From assembly GCA_934778215.1 (NCBI GenBank), contig CAKVOE010000001.1, forward strand, positions 496,001-560,000: a DNA stretch of 64,000 nt, in the 5' to 3' direction. The position numbers and the translations under genes are program-made. Below are positions 1 to 11,200 of the stretch, one piece after another; position 1 is the first letter of the stretch, and each line of letters starts with the position of its first letter. The notes under the pieces were generated by a model that had not been told where the DNA came from, did no database searches, and saw only the letters and a program-made list of their open reading frames with translations. The stretch comes from an uncultured Clostridia bacterium. Lineage in GTDB: Bacteria > Bacillota > Clostridia > Christensenellales > UBA1242.

Positions 1-577
1 TATAAACTTCTAGCACTAAGCCTAAATAATTTTCGTGAGCGATAATTTCTTGAAGAGTATCTTTACTTAGTGTTGCAACACTTTTTGGATAATCTACCAC
101 TAATTGGGTTAAGCGTTTAAAGTTATCGGTTGGACGCATTGCATCATCAAACAAGCCCTCGGTAAGTCTTGCATTTTTTGGGTTAGAAAAGTTAATTACA
201 CCGCCCTGCACCTTTACCTTAGAGCCTTGAATGGCGTGCTTTTTACGCATAATTTCTCTAAAATCAGCACCCTTTTCTAAAATTGCTTTTAGTTGGGCTT
301 CTATATTTTCGAGTTCGGCTTTTGCAATTTCGTATTGCTTTTTGTAATAAGAGCCTTGAACATCGGCACTGGTTATCATAACCTTGGTTTTTGAACGGAA
401 AACTGGGTGAAATATACCAACTAGATTGATGGCAGATTGGGCTTTTTGCTTTAATAAGTTGTACATCTCGGCTTTGTCAATCAGTCTTTTGACCTTAGAC
501 TCTTGCGTTAGTTTACGCATTTTTAGTGCTAAAATACACTTTGCTCTTTCGCTTTCTAAAACTTTTTCTGATGCCAT
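1..577 (-). CDS. Partial helical protein of unknown function (3' end outside window)
   Basis: No family recognised. About 192 residues are visible before the window edge removes the C-terminus. The ATG at 577 has an AAGGAG about eight bases upstream. That ribosome binding site lies inside the last codons of the preceding gene, and only two bases separate the two genes, so translation is probably coupled. The protein is rich in Lys, Glu, Ala and Gln with no signal peptide or membrane segment. Residues around 75-120 (AKAELENIEAQLKAILEKG) look like a coiled coil. A cytoplasmic structural or adaptor role is possible, but nothing in the sequence names a function. The reading frame is open to the edge with normal codon use for this window. 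Confidence 0.8.
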   Translation of the reverse strand, partial: MASEKVLESERAKCILALKMRKLTQESKVKRLIDKAEMYNLLKQKAQSAINLVGIFHPVFRSKTKVMITSADVQGSYYKKQYEIAKAELENIEAQLKAILEKGADFREIMRKKHAIQGSKVKVQGGVINFSNPKNARLTEGLFDDAMRPTDNFKRLTQLVVDYPKSVATLSKDTLQEIIAHENYLGLVLEVY

Positions 578-579
578 TT

Positions 580-1059
580 CTAGTTCTCCTTATTAGATTT
601 TGGCGTCTTTTCGCCCTGCTCATTTAATAAATATGTACTTAAATTGTCTAGGTACTCGCCTACAATATCCTCAGCGTCTTTGCCCGTTTGCTCTATTTGT
701 TTTGCGATGTACTTTTCGTCACACAAAGGAATTGCTCTAACGGCCTCTAACTTTTCTTTGGACTTCTTTTCTTTTTCGATGGCTTCGGTTAGCGTATCTT
801 CTACAACTACATACTCCACTTTACCTTCGGGGGTGTCTTTGCTTACTGAAACATAATATTTTACATCGTCATCTACATCATCGGCAACAACCAAATATTC
901 ATCGGTAAGACCGCTTAGCAGTTTGCCAACTCGTTGAAGAGTTTTTTCCCTACCACTTTCACTAAGAGTAAGTTCTAGGTCTTGCAATCCGTCAAACTCG
1001 CTCCAACTAAATTCTTTGCTAGATGCCCCGTCATTTTTAATTTTTGAAGTATTAATCAT
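580..1059 (-). CDS. Small acidic protein of unknown function
   Basis: A 159-residue acidic protein with no recognised domain. The start ATG at 1059 follows an AAAGGAAG site. The N-terminal third contains a Ser/Glu-rich stretch. The middle has an Asp cluster (VVADDVDDDVKYY) followed by a beta-looking segment. The C-terminal half is helical and highly charged. There is no signal sequence. The stop lies two bases before the next gene, whose ribosome binding site it contains, so the two proteins are probably made together in similar amounts. A TTGCAA-18-TAAACT promoter-like pair lies just upstream. The pairing of an acidic and a basic helical protein suggests they may interact, which is inference only. 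Confidence 0.75.
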   Translation of the reverse strand: MINTSKIKNDGASSKEFSWSEFDGLQDLELTLSESGREKTLQRVGKLLSGLTDEYLVVADDVDDDVKYYVSVSKDTPEGKVEYVVVEDTLTEAIEKEKKSKEKLEAVRAIPLCDEKYIAKQIEQTGKDAEDIVGEYLDNLSTYLLNEQGEKTPKSNKEN

Positions 1060-1196
1060 AAAACATTTCTTCCTTTATATACTTTCATCATTAGTTTATC
1101 ACAAATTGTGTATTGTTTGCAATTGTTTTTAGGGGTTTTTGTCAACTTGTAAAAATTTGTCTAATAATATTTATATCAAAATTGCTAAAATATGAA

Positions 1197-1226
1197 TTGC
1201 TAAAATTTGCGTATATGATGTATAAT
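1197..1226 (+). promoter_or_regulatory. Probable sigma-A promoter for the lipoprotein at 1256
   Basis: A perfect TATAAT at 1221-1226 is preceded by TTGCTA at 1197-1202 with an 18-base spacer. It sits about 30 bases before the ATG, in AT-rich DNA. The -35 matches only four of six positions, so the call rests mainly on the -10. Confidence 0.45.
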
Positions 1227-1255
1227 AATAATGAATAAATTTATTAAGGATATAT

Positions 1256-1708
1256 ATGAAAATAAAAGGTTTTTTTAAAAAGACAATTGGTTGCGTGCTG
1301 GCGGTTTTTTTTGTGTGTGGTATGCTTTTGGCTACTGGCTGTACGGCAAAAACCTATAAACTTGTTGGGCTTGTTGATGTAGAAAATGATAAAATTGTAA
1401 AATATGCCGACCTGTCAGACGAAGACAAACGTATTGTGGATAGTTTTGGAAAGTACACAATAAAACTTGGCATAAGAAAAGATTTTGTTATACAAAGAGA
1501 AACCTATACAAAGTATGGGCTTAGCGATGTTGCGGTAACCTTAACCGTTAGAGGTAAATACGAAATTGAAGGTAATGTAATTTCGTTTACCGCTATTAGT
1601 GATGACAACAAAGAAACGGCTTTACCTAACCAGCAATATACCAACGGTCGAATTATTTTTTGTGATTACACCGATGACGGCAATACCGTTTATTTGGTTT
1701 TTGAATAA
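1256..1708 (+). CDS. Small putative lipoprotein
   Basis: A 150-residue secreted lipoprotein of unknown role. The N-terminus has a basic start (MKIKGFFKKT), a hydrophobic core and a lipobox LLATGC, with Cys near residue 29. The mature part begins TYKLVGLVDVENDKIVKY and looks beta-rich, in the style of small lipocalin-like or DUF-type lipoproteins that test for a fold at the membrane surface. The ATG is preceded by AAGGATAT. It stands alone on the plus strand, divergent from the two-gene unit at 1-1059. The next plus-strand gene has its own strong promoter. No family could be assigned. Confidence 0.8.
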   Translation: MKIKGFFKKTIGCVLAVFFVCGMLLATGCTAKTYKLVGLVDVENDKIVKYADLSDEDKRIVDSFGKYTIKLGIRKDFVIQRETYTKYGLSDVAVTLTVRGKYEIEGNVISFTAISDDNKETALPNQQYTNGRIIFCDYTDDGNTVYLVFE

Positions 1709-1866
1709 ACTGTTTTGGCTTGCGTTATCCTCTTTAAGGCTGATTTATAAATGGTTTTGGCTTATGCAACCTATTGGGTTTAAAAAGTTTTATTGTAAAA
1801 ATAAATTAAATATTTTAAACTTTTGGTGCAGAAATTGTCGATTTTTGACATCAAAAAAGTTGCGAT

Positions 1867-1895
1867 TTGACATAAAGATAAAAATAGTGTATAAT
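1867..1895 (+). promoter_or_regulatory. Perfect sigma-A promoter for the gene at 1938
   Basis: TTGACA at 1867-1872, a 17-base spacer and TATAAT at 1890-1895. The predicted transcript starts near 1902, about 36 bases before the ATG at 1938. This rules out the longer reading frame that opens upstream of the promoter. Confidence 0.85.
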
Positions 1896-1937
1896 AGTTG
1901 TCGCTTGTTAAAGCAAATTTTTAAAAAAGGACAATTT

Positions 1938-2744
1938 ATGAATTTAAAATTAAAAGAACTTTATGACAAATCTGAACGGGAATTTTTGGACTCTATATAC
2001 AACAAAACTTGTACAAAAAATGATTACAAAAATATGATTTCTATGTACCGTACGGCAATTGTTTCTGCCATAGAGGATAAAGACCTAGAAATTGAGGCCA
2101 ACATTTTACTTGGTGGGCTTGTAATTGGCGACCACGAAGACGAAATTGAGGCTTTGAACGAAAGAATATTTAATACTGCCCCATTTAACGGCAAAATTGT
2201 TAGTTCTTGCAAAAACAGAAGCGACTTTAGAAAGTTTTTGGAATTGGAATATTTGCAAGTTTTGGACAACTATAACGAAAGCAAATTTCTGGCTGAAAAC
2301 GATACACTAATTAGGTTTTATGCAGATAAATTGGAACAACTTAACTATGCCTTTGCAAAAATAACTATTGCAAACCCTGATGTTACTAATATATTGCAAG
2401 CCTTTTATAACGATAGATTTTCAAGACAAAACCGTGGCAGTATTGAAGTAGACATTAACGCTGTTTTGGACAATAATTCTAGAGAGCGTGCAGAGCAGAT
2501 TTTTGCAGACCAAAAGGAGCCTGCAAGAAGTATGCTAGACATTGCAAAATGCAGAGAACTTAAATATTATGCAAAATATGACGACATTGAACTGAAACTC
2601 GAAAGTATGTGGAAGTTTGAGCGTAGGGCTATGGTTGCTAAACTTCTTATGCCAAAAAGACGAGCATTTATGGAGCGTTTTATTAAAGGCGAGGTTCCTA
2701 AAAGAAATGCAAAAAAGCATATAGAAGAATCTCAACGCATTTAG
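1938..2744 (+). CDS. Helical cytoplasmic protein of unknown function
   Basis: A 268-residue soluble protein with no recognised family. The ATG at 1938 was chosen because it follows AAAAAAGGACAA and lies just downstream of a perfect promoter; the open frame upstream of it would precede the transcription start. The protein is rich in charged residues and predicted mainly helical. It has a basic C-terminus (LLMPKRRAFMERF and a final run of Lys/Arg), which could bind nucleic acid. The central part is acidic. There is no signal peptide or membrane segment. It is monocistronic, with about 100 bases to the next plus-strand gene. Confidence 0.75.
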   Translation: MNLKLKELYDKSEREFLDSIYNKTCTKNDYKNMISMYRTAIVSAIEDKDLEIEANILLGGLVIGDHEDEIEALNERIFNTAPFNGKIVSSCKNRSDFRKFLELEYLQVLDNYNESKFLAENDTLIRFYADKLEQLNYAFAKITIANPDVTNILQAFYNDRFSRQNRGSIEVDINAVLDNNSRERAEQIFADQKEPARSMLDIAKCRELKYYAKYDDIELKLESMWKFERRAMVAKLLMPKRRAFMERFIKGEVPKRNAKKHIEESQRI

Positions 2745-2806
2745 TAGTAACTTCTGCTAATATAAAAATTTTTGCAAAATGTACCAAAAATAATTTAAAC
2801 GGTTGT

Positions 2807-2836
2807 GACGCCTTTAAGGCTTTGTCTTGGGGCGTC
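2807..2836 (+). promoter_or_regulatory. Leader hairpin before the methyltransferase start
   Basis: GACGCC at 2807-2812 can pair with GGCGTC at 2831-2836, leaving an 18-base loop, eight bases before the ATG at 2844. It could modulate translation. It has no T-tract, so it is not a terminator in this orientation. Confidence 0.3.
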
Positions 2837-2843
2837 TACAAAA

Positions 2844-3722
2844 ATGGAAAAGATTAAATTTATGAGAGATAAGTTAGAGATTTATTACAATAAGTTTAAC
2901 GAAGATAAACGACTTGGAAGGCGACACGGAAATGTTGAATTTCAGGTCACTTTTTCTTATGTGCTAAAATATTTGGAGCAAATTAAAAGCACTTTGGTTG
3001 GCTTTGCCACAAACACCGAAAGTGCAAAAAGCGATAAAAAAAATAATTCTTTGCAGACCGAAAACGCAAAAATAAAAATTGCAGATATTGGGGCTGGCAC
3101 AGGAAGGTACTCTATCCCACTGCATAACTTAGGTTATGATGTGCTGGCAGTTGAGCCATATAAGTGCAATTTGAATAAATTAAAAAACAACGAACCAGCC
3201 GTTAAGACCATGCTTGGCAATGCCATAAACTTAAAAAAGATTGCAGATTGTTCGGTGCAAATGTGCTTGCTGTTTGGCCCAATGTATCATCTTGGCACCA
3301 AAGCGGAAAAGTTGCAAGCGTTAAAAGAAGCCATAAGAATTACCGTGCCCGGTGGCATAATTATGGTTGCATATATTTCAAACGATTATTCGGTTGTAAC
3401 GCATGGGTTTAAATCGCACAAAATTGCAGAGTGCATAAAAAAAGGACAGTTAGACGACAAGTTTTGCACGCAATATACCGAAGAAGATTTGTATAGTTAT
3501 ATGAGTTTGGCAGAAATTGACGAGTTAATGACAGAGGTTTCGGGCGTTGAGAGAATTAAAATTTTGGGAACGGACGGCCCCACCGAATATATGCGTAGAG
3601 AAATTAACGAGATGGACGAAAATGAATATAATTTGTTTATTGAATATGTAAAATCGGTTGCCGAACGACAAGATTTAATTGGTGCATCTGCACATATTGT
3701 AGATGTGATAAAAAAGGGTTAG
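2844..3722 (+). CDS. Class I SAM-dependent methyltransferase
   Basis: About 292 residues with a Rossmann-type methyltransferase fold. Motif I is IADIGAGTGRYSIPL around residues 78-92, with an acidic motif II (VLAVEP) about 20 residues later. A motif around MCLLFGPMYHL is typical of methyltransferases annotated only as class I. The N-terminus (YYNKFNEDKRLGRRHGNVEFQ) matches a common lead-in of small-molecule methyltransferases in Firmicutes. The substrate cannot be told. An in-frame ATG at 2862 is an alternative start, and a GTG at 2805 would place a hairpin inside the coding region. The stop at 3722 is followed by a bidirectional terminator shared with the convergent gene. Confidence 0.85.
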   Translation: MEKIKFMRDKLEIYYNKFNEDKRLGRRHGNVEFQVTFSYVLKYLEQIKSTLVGFATNTESAKSDKKNNSLQTENAKIKIADIGAGTGRYSIPLHNLGYDVLAVEPYKCNLNKLKNNEPAVKTMLGNAINLKKIADCSVQMCLLFGPMYHLGTKAEKLQALKEAIRITVPGGIIMVAYISNDYSVVTHGFKSHKIAECIKKGQLDDKFCTQYTEEDLYSYMSLAEIDELMTEVSGVERIKILGTDGPTEYMRREINEMDENEYNLFIEYVKSVAERQDLIGASAHIVDVIKKG

Positions 3723-3761
3723 GTTTTGGTTCCGCCCGCCCGAAGGCGGACGGGACAAACG

Positions 3762-3795
3762 AAAAGTTCCGCCCAACAAACGGGCGGAACTTTTT
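3762..3795. terminator. Bidirectional intrinsic terminator
   Basis: A perfect nine-base stem GTTCCGCCC/GGGCGGAAC (3766-3774 with 3782-3790) is flanked by AAAA on the left and TTTTT on the right, so it works on both strands. It lies between the convergent methyltransferase (ends 3722) and the secreted protein (ends 3799). A second GC-rich hairpin without a T-tract lies at 3730-3753. Confidence 0.85.
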
Positions 3796-3798
3796 ATG

Positions 3799-4860
3799 CT
3801 AGGCGGTGAAGCCGACAAGGGTTTGGGCGTAAAGCATACTGCACGTTGGTGGCATATCGTTTGCAAAAATGGTAAAGCCCATTGCCTTAATTTTGCAAGT
3901 GCTGTCATAAAAGGTGTCGGTGGCACTGTCGTAACGGCTGTTTTGGAACTCTGTTACAATATTAAAAAATATGGAACCGTTGGAGATTTTATCTCCTTTT
4001 TTTATTTTTTGCAAAAGGGTTATGTATGAGTCGGCGTTTGCATCTATATTGTACTCCAAAATGTTTTGCGACACGCCACCAAGGTTAGTAGATAGGTCAC
4101 TAATTGTGCCAAGGTCTATAATATGCCCTAATATTAAATTTTGCCAGTAAATTGCCTTGTGCGGAACGCCTAATTGCGTAATTAAAAAGTCGGTTTCTTC
4201 GGTTAAAACCGGCAAAAAGTCGGTTTGCATTTTGCTTGCCCCCGAATATATAGGTTCCCCATTAAAATAACCGTTGAAATATGTATTGCCTTCTGCATCG
4301 GTAATAATTATGCCCGCAGTGTCTTGCCCCGTTTTTACAATTTTGTAGGTGGTTTTTAATTGGTTTCTGTAAAAATATACATTTAGCGAATATGACCCAT
4401 CATCGCCCGTTTTATTATACAATTCGGCAAATAGGGCATAAAAATATTCGGCAATGTCAGATGCCATTCCCCATTTTTGGGTTTCGGTATTGTACATTTG
4501 TTTGTAGTAGTTATAATAGTCGGTAATTTTGTTTGCATAAGAATTATCTATTGCATATTGCACATTAAAACACGCAAAAGGCGATGCGTAAAGTGGCGTG
4601 ATTATAGCCTCTTGCGGGGTGCGTTGTTCGTTTGGTAGCCAATACGGATTAAAATTTATGTTGTTTTGTAAATTTGGAGTGTTTGGGGTATTTTGCGTGG
4701 TGTCATTTTGCGTTAGGTTAGATTGTGTAGAATTTTGAGTGATATTTTGTAATGATTTTGGCGGTGTGGTCGGAATTAGTAAATTAAAGATTACAAAAAA
4801 AACCGCAGAAATAAGTGCAGGTAAAAATAATGTGTTAAATGTTCGTCTGTGGTTTTTCAT
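3799..4860 (-). CDS. Secreted/anchored partner protein of the giant surface protein
   Basis: 353 residues. An N-terminal hydrophobic segment (about residues 11-30) follows a basic start, with no lipobox, so it is a signal anchor or signal peptide. Residues 35-70 are a Thr/Asn/Gln linker. The rest is a folded domain homologous to the C-terminal domain of the lipoprotein at 26215-27498: both carry a KxGxDTA...NTYxNGxxxGE signature (here around residues 178-206) and end in a KAMGFT-like strand. It lies 355 bp downstream of the 4170-residue surface gene on the same strand, just as its homologue follows the second giant gene. This suggests an accessory or assembly partner, which is inference. A weak AAGGGG precedes the start at some distance. 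Confidence 0.8.
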   Translation of the reverse strand: MKNHRRTFNTLFLPALISAVFFVIFNLLIPTTPPKSLQNITQNSTQSNLTQNDTTQNTPNTPNLQNNINFNPYWLPNEQRTPQEAIITPLYASPFACFNVQYAIDNSYANKITDYYNYYKQMYNTETQKWGMASDIAEYFYALFAELYNKTGDDGSYSLNVYFYRNQLKTTYKIVKTGQDTAGIIITDAEGNTYFNGYFNGEPIYSGASKMQTDFLPVLTEETDFLITQLGVPHKAIYWQNLILGHIIDLGTISDLSTNLGGVSQNILEYNIDANADSYITLLQKIKKGDKISNGSIFFNIVTEFQNSRYDSATDTFYDSTCKIKAMGFTIFANDMPPTCSMLYAQTLVGFTA

Positions 4861-4950
4861 CGTTACCCAACAACCCCTTATTATTTATCAAATTAATTAT
4901 ATATTATTTTGCCCATAAAGTAAAGTAAAAATGCAAGGGTAAATAGTATT

Positions 4951-5110
4951 TCCGCTTGCTCTGACCCCGCAAGCGGAACGGACTTTCCGCATCTTTACCA
5001 ATCTTTTGGGTTGAAACATTTCAAGTCAGAACGCCGACAGGATAACCTAGTCGGCAACCTGTCTTAAAAGTTTCATTCCCAAAATCTTGGCAAATCTGCT
5101 GGGGGTGGTA
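4951..5110 (-). repeat. Family B repeat, copy B1
   Basis: Reverse-oriented copy. The terminal hairpin is TCCGCTTG...CAAGCGGA at 4951-4977. It continues with the conserved block around CGCATCTTTACC, then a central stem GCCGAC/GTCGGC separated by TAGGTTATCCT, then CCCAAAATCTTGG and the CTGGGGG end. The stem sequence differs from most other copies but remains paired. It fills most of the 355-bp gap between the giant gene's stop and its partner gene. Confidence 0.75.
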
Positions 5111-5171
5111 CCCTTTTGTAAGGGTTGTATGAAATTGATGCGTGGTTAGGTAAGATTAGTGTGTAAGTTGC

Positions 5172-5252
5172 GGGTTACCACTGGGAGTTGAACCAGAAGG
5201 TTGTTTGGTTTGGGGTTACCACTGGGAGTTGAACCAGAAGGTTATTTGGTTA
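5172..5252 (-). repeat. 41-bp tandem duplication of the giant gene's 3' end
   Basis: Two copies (5172-5211 and 5213-5252) differ at two of 40 positions with a period of 41 bp. The upstream copy encodes the final residues NQITFWFNSQW and the stop. The downstream copy repeats the same codons after the stop, out of frame. It looks like a slippage or recombination scar at the gene end. Confidence 0.9.
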
Positions 5253-8200
5253 GCGTTTGCTTGTATTTGCTCATAAGATAGTATTATAAAGTTGTTATCA
5301 CAGGTAAAGGCGGTGCCGTTAGAATTTTTTAGGTTGGTTGGGTCTATGGCGTTAGGTATATTAAATATTTTGGTAGATTCTGGTATTTCTATCATTATGT
5401 GGTTGTAACCATCTAATTTTGCAAAATCCTTCTTTGCGTCTACCAATTCGTCCCAATACTCAACTTGTGTTGTAGACAAAAGTGTTAATGTGCCGGTACC
5501 GGTGTAAACATCGCCTTCGGGGGTTATTAGGGTATAATTTTTGGTACCATCGGAACCTGTATTTTCGATTGCATATAAACCTTCGTCATTTCTATAATTT
5601 AGTTTTGGAGGCCTTAAAGTGGCAATGCTCACAATTTCTTCAATTTCAAATATTTTACCATCATCGGTTTCAAACTTAAATTTAAGAACCCATCTGTTAT
5701 TTTCATAAAAAATTGATATACCGTTGGTTTTATTTTCTATGACATTATTTTCGTCAATAGATAAATAATATCGTTTAGGGCGTTTAGGATATTTTATATG
5801 TTGGTCTACACCTCCGGCATCATAGGCTTCTGGACGGAATGGTGTACGGTCTAAATTTATAGTAAATATATCTGTTTTTGTTACATAAATCGCCTTTTCG
5901 GTAGGATTTAATATTCTATATGCATCAATATTTCCATTGTTAAAGAATGTGTTTCCATAGGTATAGGCTTCCGCCGAAGTAAATTGTACGGCTTTTAGTT
6001 GTGTGCCGATAGTTATACCATCTAAATTTAATACAAATGAAACCTTTGCACCCGATCCTTGTGTTGCAGAAGAATAAATTGGGGAATTTGGGGTGTTGTT
6101 ATATATTCTAGGCATACTAACAGTATACAAATTTAATACATTCAAGATTGAATTATTTAAATAAATTTGACCACTTGTATATAATTTTACAACTTTATCG
6201 CCGTTAACATACCCTCCTATTTTTACATTAGAATCATGTGCGTCTAGACATATTACATTGCTAAAACCAGAATTGTTTAAAAAACCTGTTCCTATAAAGG
6301 AAGCATCGGTACAATTATATAATTCTACCACCTTGCGAGAATATGTGAAAAATGTATATGCTGTACCTGTTGATTCTTCTATGGCAGTTGTGTTTTGCAC
6401 AAGTAGAGTTATTACATCTTTGGCGTAAAGTGCGGAACCTACATAACTCTCTATGTTTCTGCAATCTAAAAAGCTAAGAGAGTTTGCACCTAAAATATGT
6501 ATGTTGTTTTTCTTTTTTGATGAAATATTTGTAATGTTACTAAGCGTTATATCGCCTGCATTGTAGGCAAAAATGGTGTAACCTGTATTTCTCGACAGCA
6601 ATCCTGTTGCGGTTAGGCTTGCACCATCGGTGACTTTTATTGCTCCGCCAATGCCGTTATTTATTGTGCAGTTATTTAAAATTAGTTTGCTATTGGCTCC
6701 CTTGGCTTCTACAATAAAACTATTTTCTTTGCTGGCGGTGGTGGCTGTTGTAATTCTTAACTTGTTAATGGTAAGGGTGCCGTTGGTTAGGGTTATAAAG
6801 CACTCGTCACTATCGTTGGCGGTACCGTAACCGTTGCCTTCTATAATAAGCGACCTACGACAAACTACCTTATCACGCTCTTGCCAATAACTTGCCGTAA
6901 GTTCTACGGTGGTAACATTTTCGTGGGTGTTGGCGTATTCTACCGCTTCGGCAAGGTTGGTGTGGTAACTTACTACCAAATCTCCTACCTTGCATCTTAC
7001 CACAGCCTGTTGAACAACTGGCATAACAATGTAGTTGTATTCACTATTATTAGATGTGGTAAATGAAATGCTTCTTGCCCTAGATGTGTAGTACTCGTTT
7101 GTAGCGTAGCCACTATCCATATTTATCATACTTGCAATGTAGTTGGCATTGTAGTAGTTTGTGCCATATTTTATACCGTTGTCGCCATAAACCGTGTTAT
7201 TTAGCGTTGCCGTGTTGTAACTAAAAGTGTACTGAATATTGCTAGACTCATCTCTTACCGATGATGGCAATTGAACAAATACAAATATGCTAGATGGGTC
7301 TAATTGGCTTTGGTTAATGAAATATATATTAATATTTTTTGCTTCGCCAACAGGTGTTGCAGATAGTATGTTTATGGTGTAACAAATGTAGGTTTGTGTT
7401 AAAATATTGCCGGTGTGCCCTGCTGGTACACCTTGCACAATAGGGGCTAGGTCGGCACAACTATTTACTTTGCCTTGCGAGGTAGTAATAAGCGAACTAC
7501 CTAGTGTAATGCCCCTATAAGACAACGCAATTGGTGTTTGTAAAATGGTTGCGCTGCTATCGTATTGCATTTTTATTCTTAAAATTTCGCCGTAAGAGTT
7601 GGTAGAAACGACAAACTCATCTACACCCTTTTGCAAGCGGTAACCGTGAAATTGGTAAGGCGTTTTAATGGCAAACTCTGCATATAGCACCATTTCGTCT
7701 GGATAGTCTTCGAGCGTGAATCTTGGGCCGGTGGTTATGCCGTTTTGCCCCGTTACTAGGGTGTATGTGCTGGCTTGCGTGTTGTAGTAGTATACCCTGG
7801 TGTAGGTGCCATCGGCTTTGATAGTGCCAAGGCTAAGGAGTTTAAATTCGCCTTCGTAAATGGCGTCACGCTTTGCAATGTACGAATTTAGGTATAGTTC
7901 TTGGTTGCATTGTGGCGTGGTGTATAACTTGCCGTCTACCCCATGTAGTGCGTAGCCAATAACTTGGTAAACCTTATCGGTTCCTTGGGCAAAGTAGCCG
8001 TAACCAATGCTGTTTGGCAGGGCTGGACTCATTGTTGGGTGGGCAGAAACATCTATTATTACCTTAGTTACTATTGGCGTGTATAGTGCGTATACATATA
8101 CAAAGCCATTGGCGTCTTTTACCACCTTGCTGACCCTTATAAAGTTTGCAAAGGTGCCATCGGCGTTTGCAAAAATTAGGCTTTCGGTGGTGTTGTCTTT

Positions 8201-11200
8201 ATTTATGTAGCCAAACCCTGTAAAGGTATTGCTAATTTTTGTAGGGGTGGCAAATTGTGTAATTTTGTTAGAATAGGTGCCATCGGCGTTTTTGGTTAGG
8301 TAGTAACCGTCATTTTGAAGATAGTATACAATATACTCTACCGTGTCTTGTGGAACGGTGTAACTTGCAAGCCCGTCTGATAGTTGCGTTATGTTGCTGG
8401 CTGGTATTTCGGACGCTGATGCACTGGTATGTGTATGGTAAATTCCGTCTGTGCAAATTAGTAGGTTGGTTACTGCTGGCACATAGTGAGCATATAGCGT
8501 TTTACTGTAACCTGGTAACCAACTGCCGTCTTCATCTATGTAGCCAACTGCTGGCTCACAGCCGTCTGCCATATTAAATTTACCATTTTTATCTAGTACC
8601 TTTTGCCCGCCCTCTGGCAAGGTATACCAGCCCAAAAAGGTTCTGCCCTCTGGGTGTGTAGCATATACACGGTATAGTTCGTTTATGTTTGATGAATTTG
8701 CCATAACATAACCGCCCGGTCTTATTACACTACCATAACCATCAGTTATGTTTAATTCGTTTACGGTGGTCGTATAGGTTTTTGGCGTGCCTTCATCTGT
8801 TAGCGTTGTGCTAGATACCTTTTGGGCATAAAGAGTGTCGCCACCATTAATATCAAACGCAACATACGTTGTTGGCGTAGCCGAAATTAAATACCAAGAA
8901 ATCTTCATATTTGCGGGGTAAATATTTCCTACCGTTAGTTTTAATCGGCAACCAGAATCTCCCTTATTTATAATAATCTTACTAAAATCTGTTGAGCCAA
9001 CAGTAAATATTGACGAACCCGGAGAGGCGTGAAACTCTTCGTTACTTAACAAAAATAATGCGTAAATCTCGCCCTCTTTTACTGCTCCGTAAGAAAAGTA
9101 TGTATCATTTTGAACAGGGGTCCAATAATATCCTTGTTGATTTTTTTTACGCAAATTAAATGAAAATGCTACATTGCCACTACCGGTGTTTTCGTAAGAG
9201 ATTGTTACCGATTGGTTTGCACCTAGTGTAATGTTTACGGTTGGGTCTGTAAGTGTAGATAATACATTGCCGCTAGCGTCTTTTATTGTTGCACTGTAAA
9301 TGTAATTAGAAAATGTTGCACTTTGTACTTTAACTTTTAAAATTCTGTAAACATTTTCAGCTTTGCCATTGGTAAAGTTAAAGGTTACCTTGCCATTATT
9401 TGGTGCCAAATATAACCATGCACCAATAAGTTTGTAGTTAGATGAGTTAGTGGTGTCTATTTGAAGGGGTGAATTTATTACCCTATCTGCACTATTGGTT
9501 GGCTGGTCGCTAATTTCTCCCGTTTCTAAAAGTGGTAGATATTCCCCATTTTGAGTAGTGCTGTATTGAGGACAGAATGAGAAGGCTTTTATGGAGTCGC
9601 TAGCACTATTATTTTTAATTTTTAGCACTATATCGTATTCGGTATTTGGTTGCAAGGCTATTGTATCGGTAGCACCAAATGAAGTGTAGGTAGAATCTGT
9701 TACCTTTTTGTAACTAAATGTGGTAGTTGGGGAGCCTACTAAATTGTAGGTTATATCATGTTTTAGGTAACAAACTGATGAAGAAGTATTTATTACGGTA
9801 TATTTTACGCCGGTATATTTGTTTGCCCCTAATATTTGTGAGTAATCTTCGGTAAAACCAATGCGATTTTGCCAGCCTAAGTAGGTAATATAACTTCTAT
9901 CGGTTAGCGAACTACCAACGGGTGCAAACTCTATTAGGCGAAGTGGCGAACCAAATGCCGATGTAAACATATATACACAATAAGTCTCATCAAAAATATC
10001 AAAATTTAGCGTGTGATATTTAAACACTGGCATTAGTTTTGGCGTGTAGCCTGGTGCTGATTGCACCTGTACCGTTTGAGATGACGAGGTGTTGTTGTAA
10101 TCTACATAAAAATCTCTGTTTATTGTAACAGATACGCCGTCTATGGTGGCGGTTGCGCCGTTGGCGTACTCTTTGAACCACTGAATTACTTTGTTGTTTG
10201 CAAAGTCCCAATCTCTATTTACCTTTGGGTTGGTGCTAGATGTTAAGTCGCCTGTGGTGTAAACCCAACCGTCCATGGTGTAATAGCCGTACTCGGTGTT
10301 TGTGTTTGAGCCATTTGGAGATAGTGCCACATTGCTTACTTGTGGTAGGTTTATAATGTAGGTTTGGCTTAAACAACTATCGGTACAACTAAAATATACT
10401 GGGCTACCGGTAATTTCTTCGCCACCTGCAAAAATTGATGTGCTGGTAAGCGTTGTAGAATTACGGGTGGAACCATTGGTTAGTGTAACGGAGCCGTCTA
10501 ATATGCTTGGTGTTGTTAGGTTTTGGGTGGTAAAGGTTAGTTCGCTATTTAGTGCTGGGTTTACAACCGCTATTTGAACTACACCCCTATAAATTGCATA
10601 AAAATGCGTGGTGTTAGATTTTAGTTGTAGGTTATCTGTTGGTTTGTGGTAGTTTAGAGGTTCATAGGTTTTTGGGTTACTATAACCTTCGCTTAGACCT
10701 ATGTAGGTTATGTCTACCCCCGAAACCGTAGGAATGGTTTGTGGGTTCTTGGCTGGGATAATCTCTTTGGTGTCAGATAACTTATAATAAATATATTCTA
10801 TTGCGCCACTGTCGGTGGTTATATATTTTAGTTCGTTTTCGTTAAAGCCTGATATGTAACTTATATGCATTGTTCGGTAAAAGGCTACAAAATACTCTTG
10901 CTCGGTGTCGCCCGTTAGGGTTATATTTACCGAATATGACGATATGTCGCCATTTGCTAGGGCTTGTTGCAAAGCCGAGTTAAAGTCGCCAGTTATTGGG
11001 CCGTCCATCCATGTGTCGCCAATAAAGTTGCCCTCTTGGAAAAGTTTTGCTTTTGGCACTATGCACGCATAGGTGTAGCCCGAATTGGTTTTTAGAACGG
11101 CGTCTGGTATGGTTACTTGCAACTCGGTACTGCCCGCAGATGGGTTATTTGAGGTGCTGTAATCAAAATTGTATTTGTGTAAGTGTGGCGTACCATAGGT

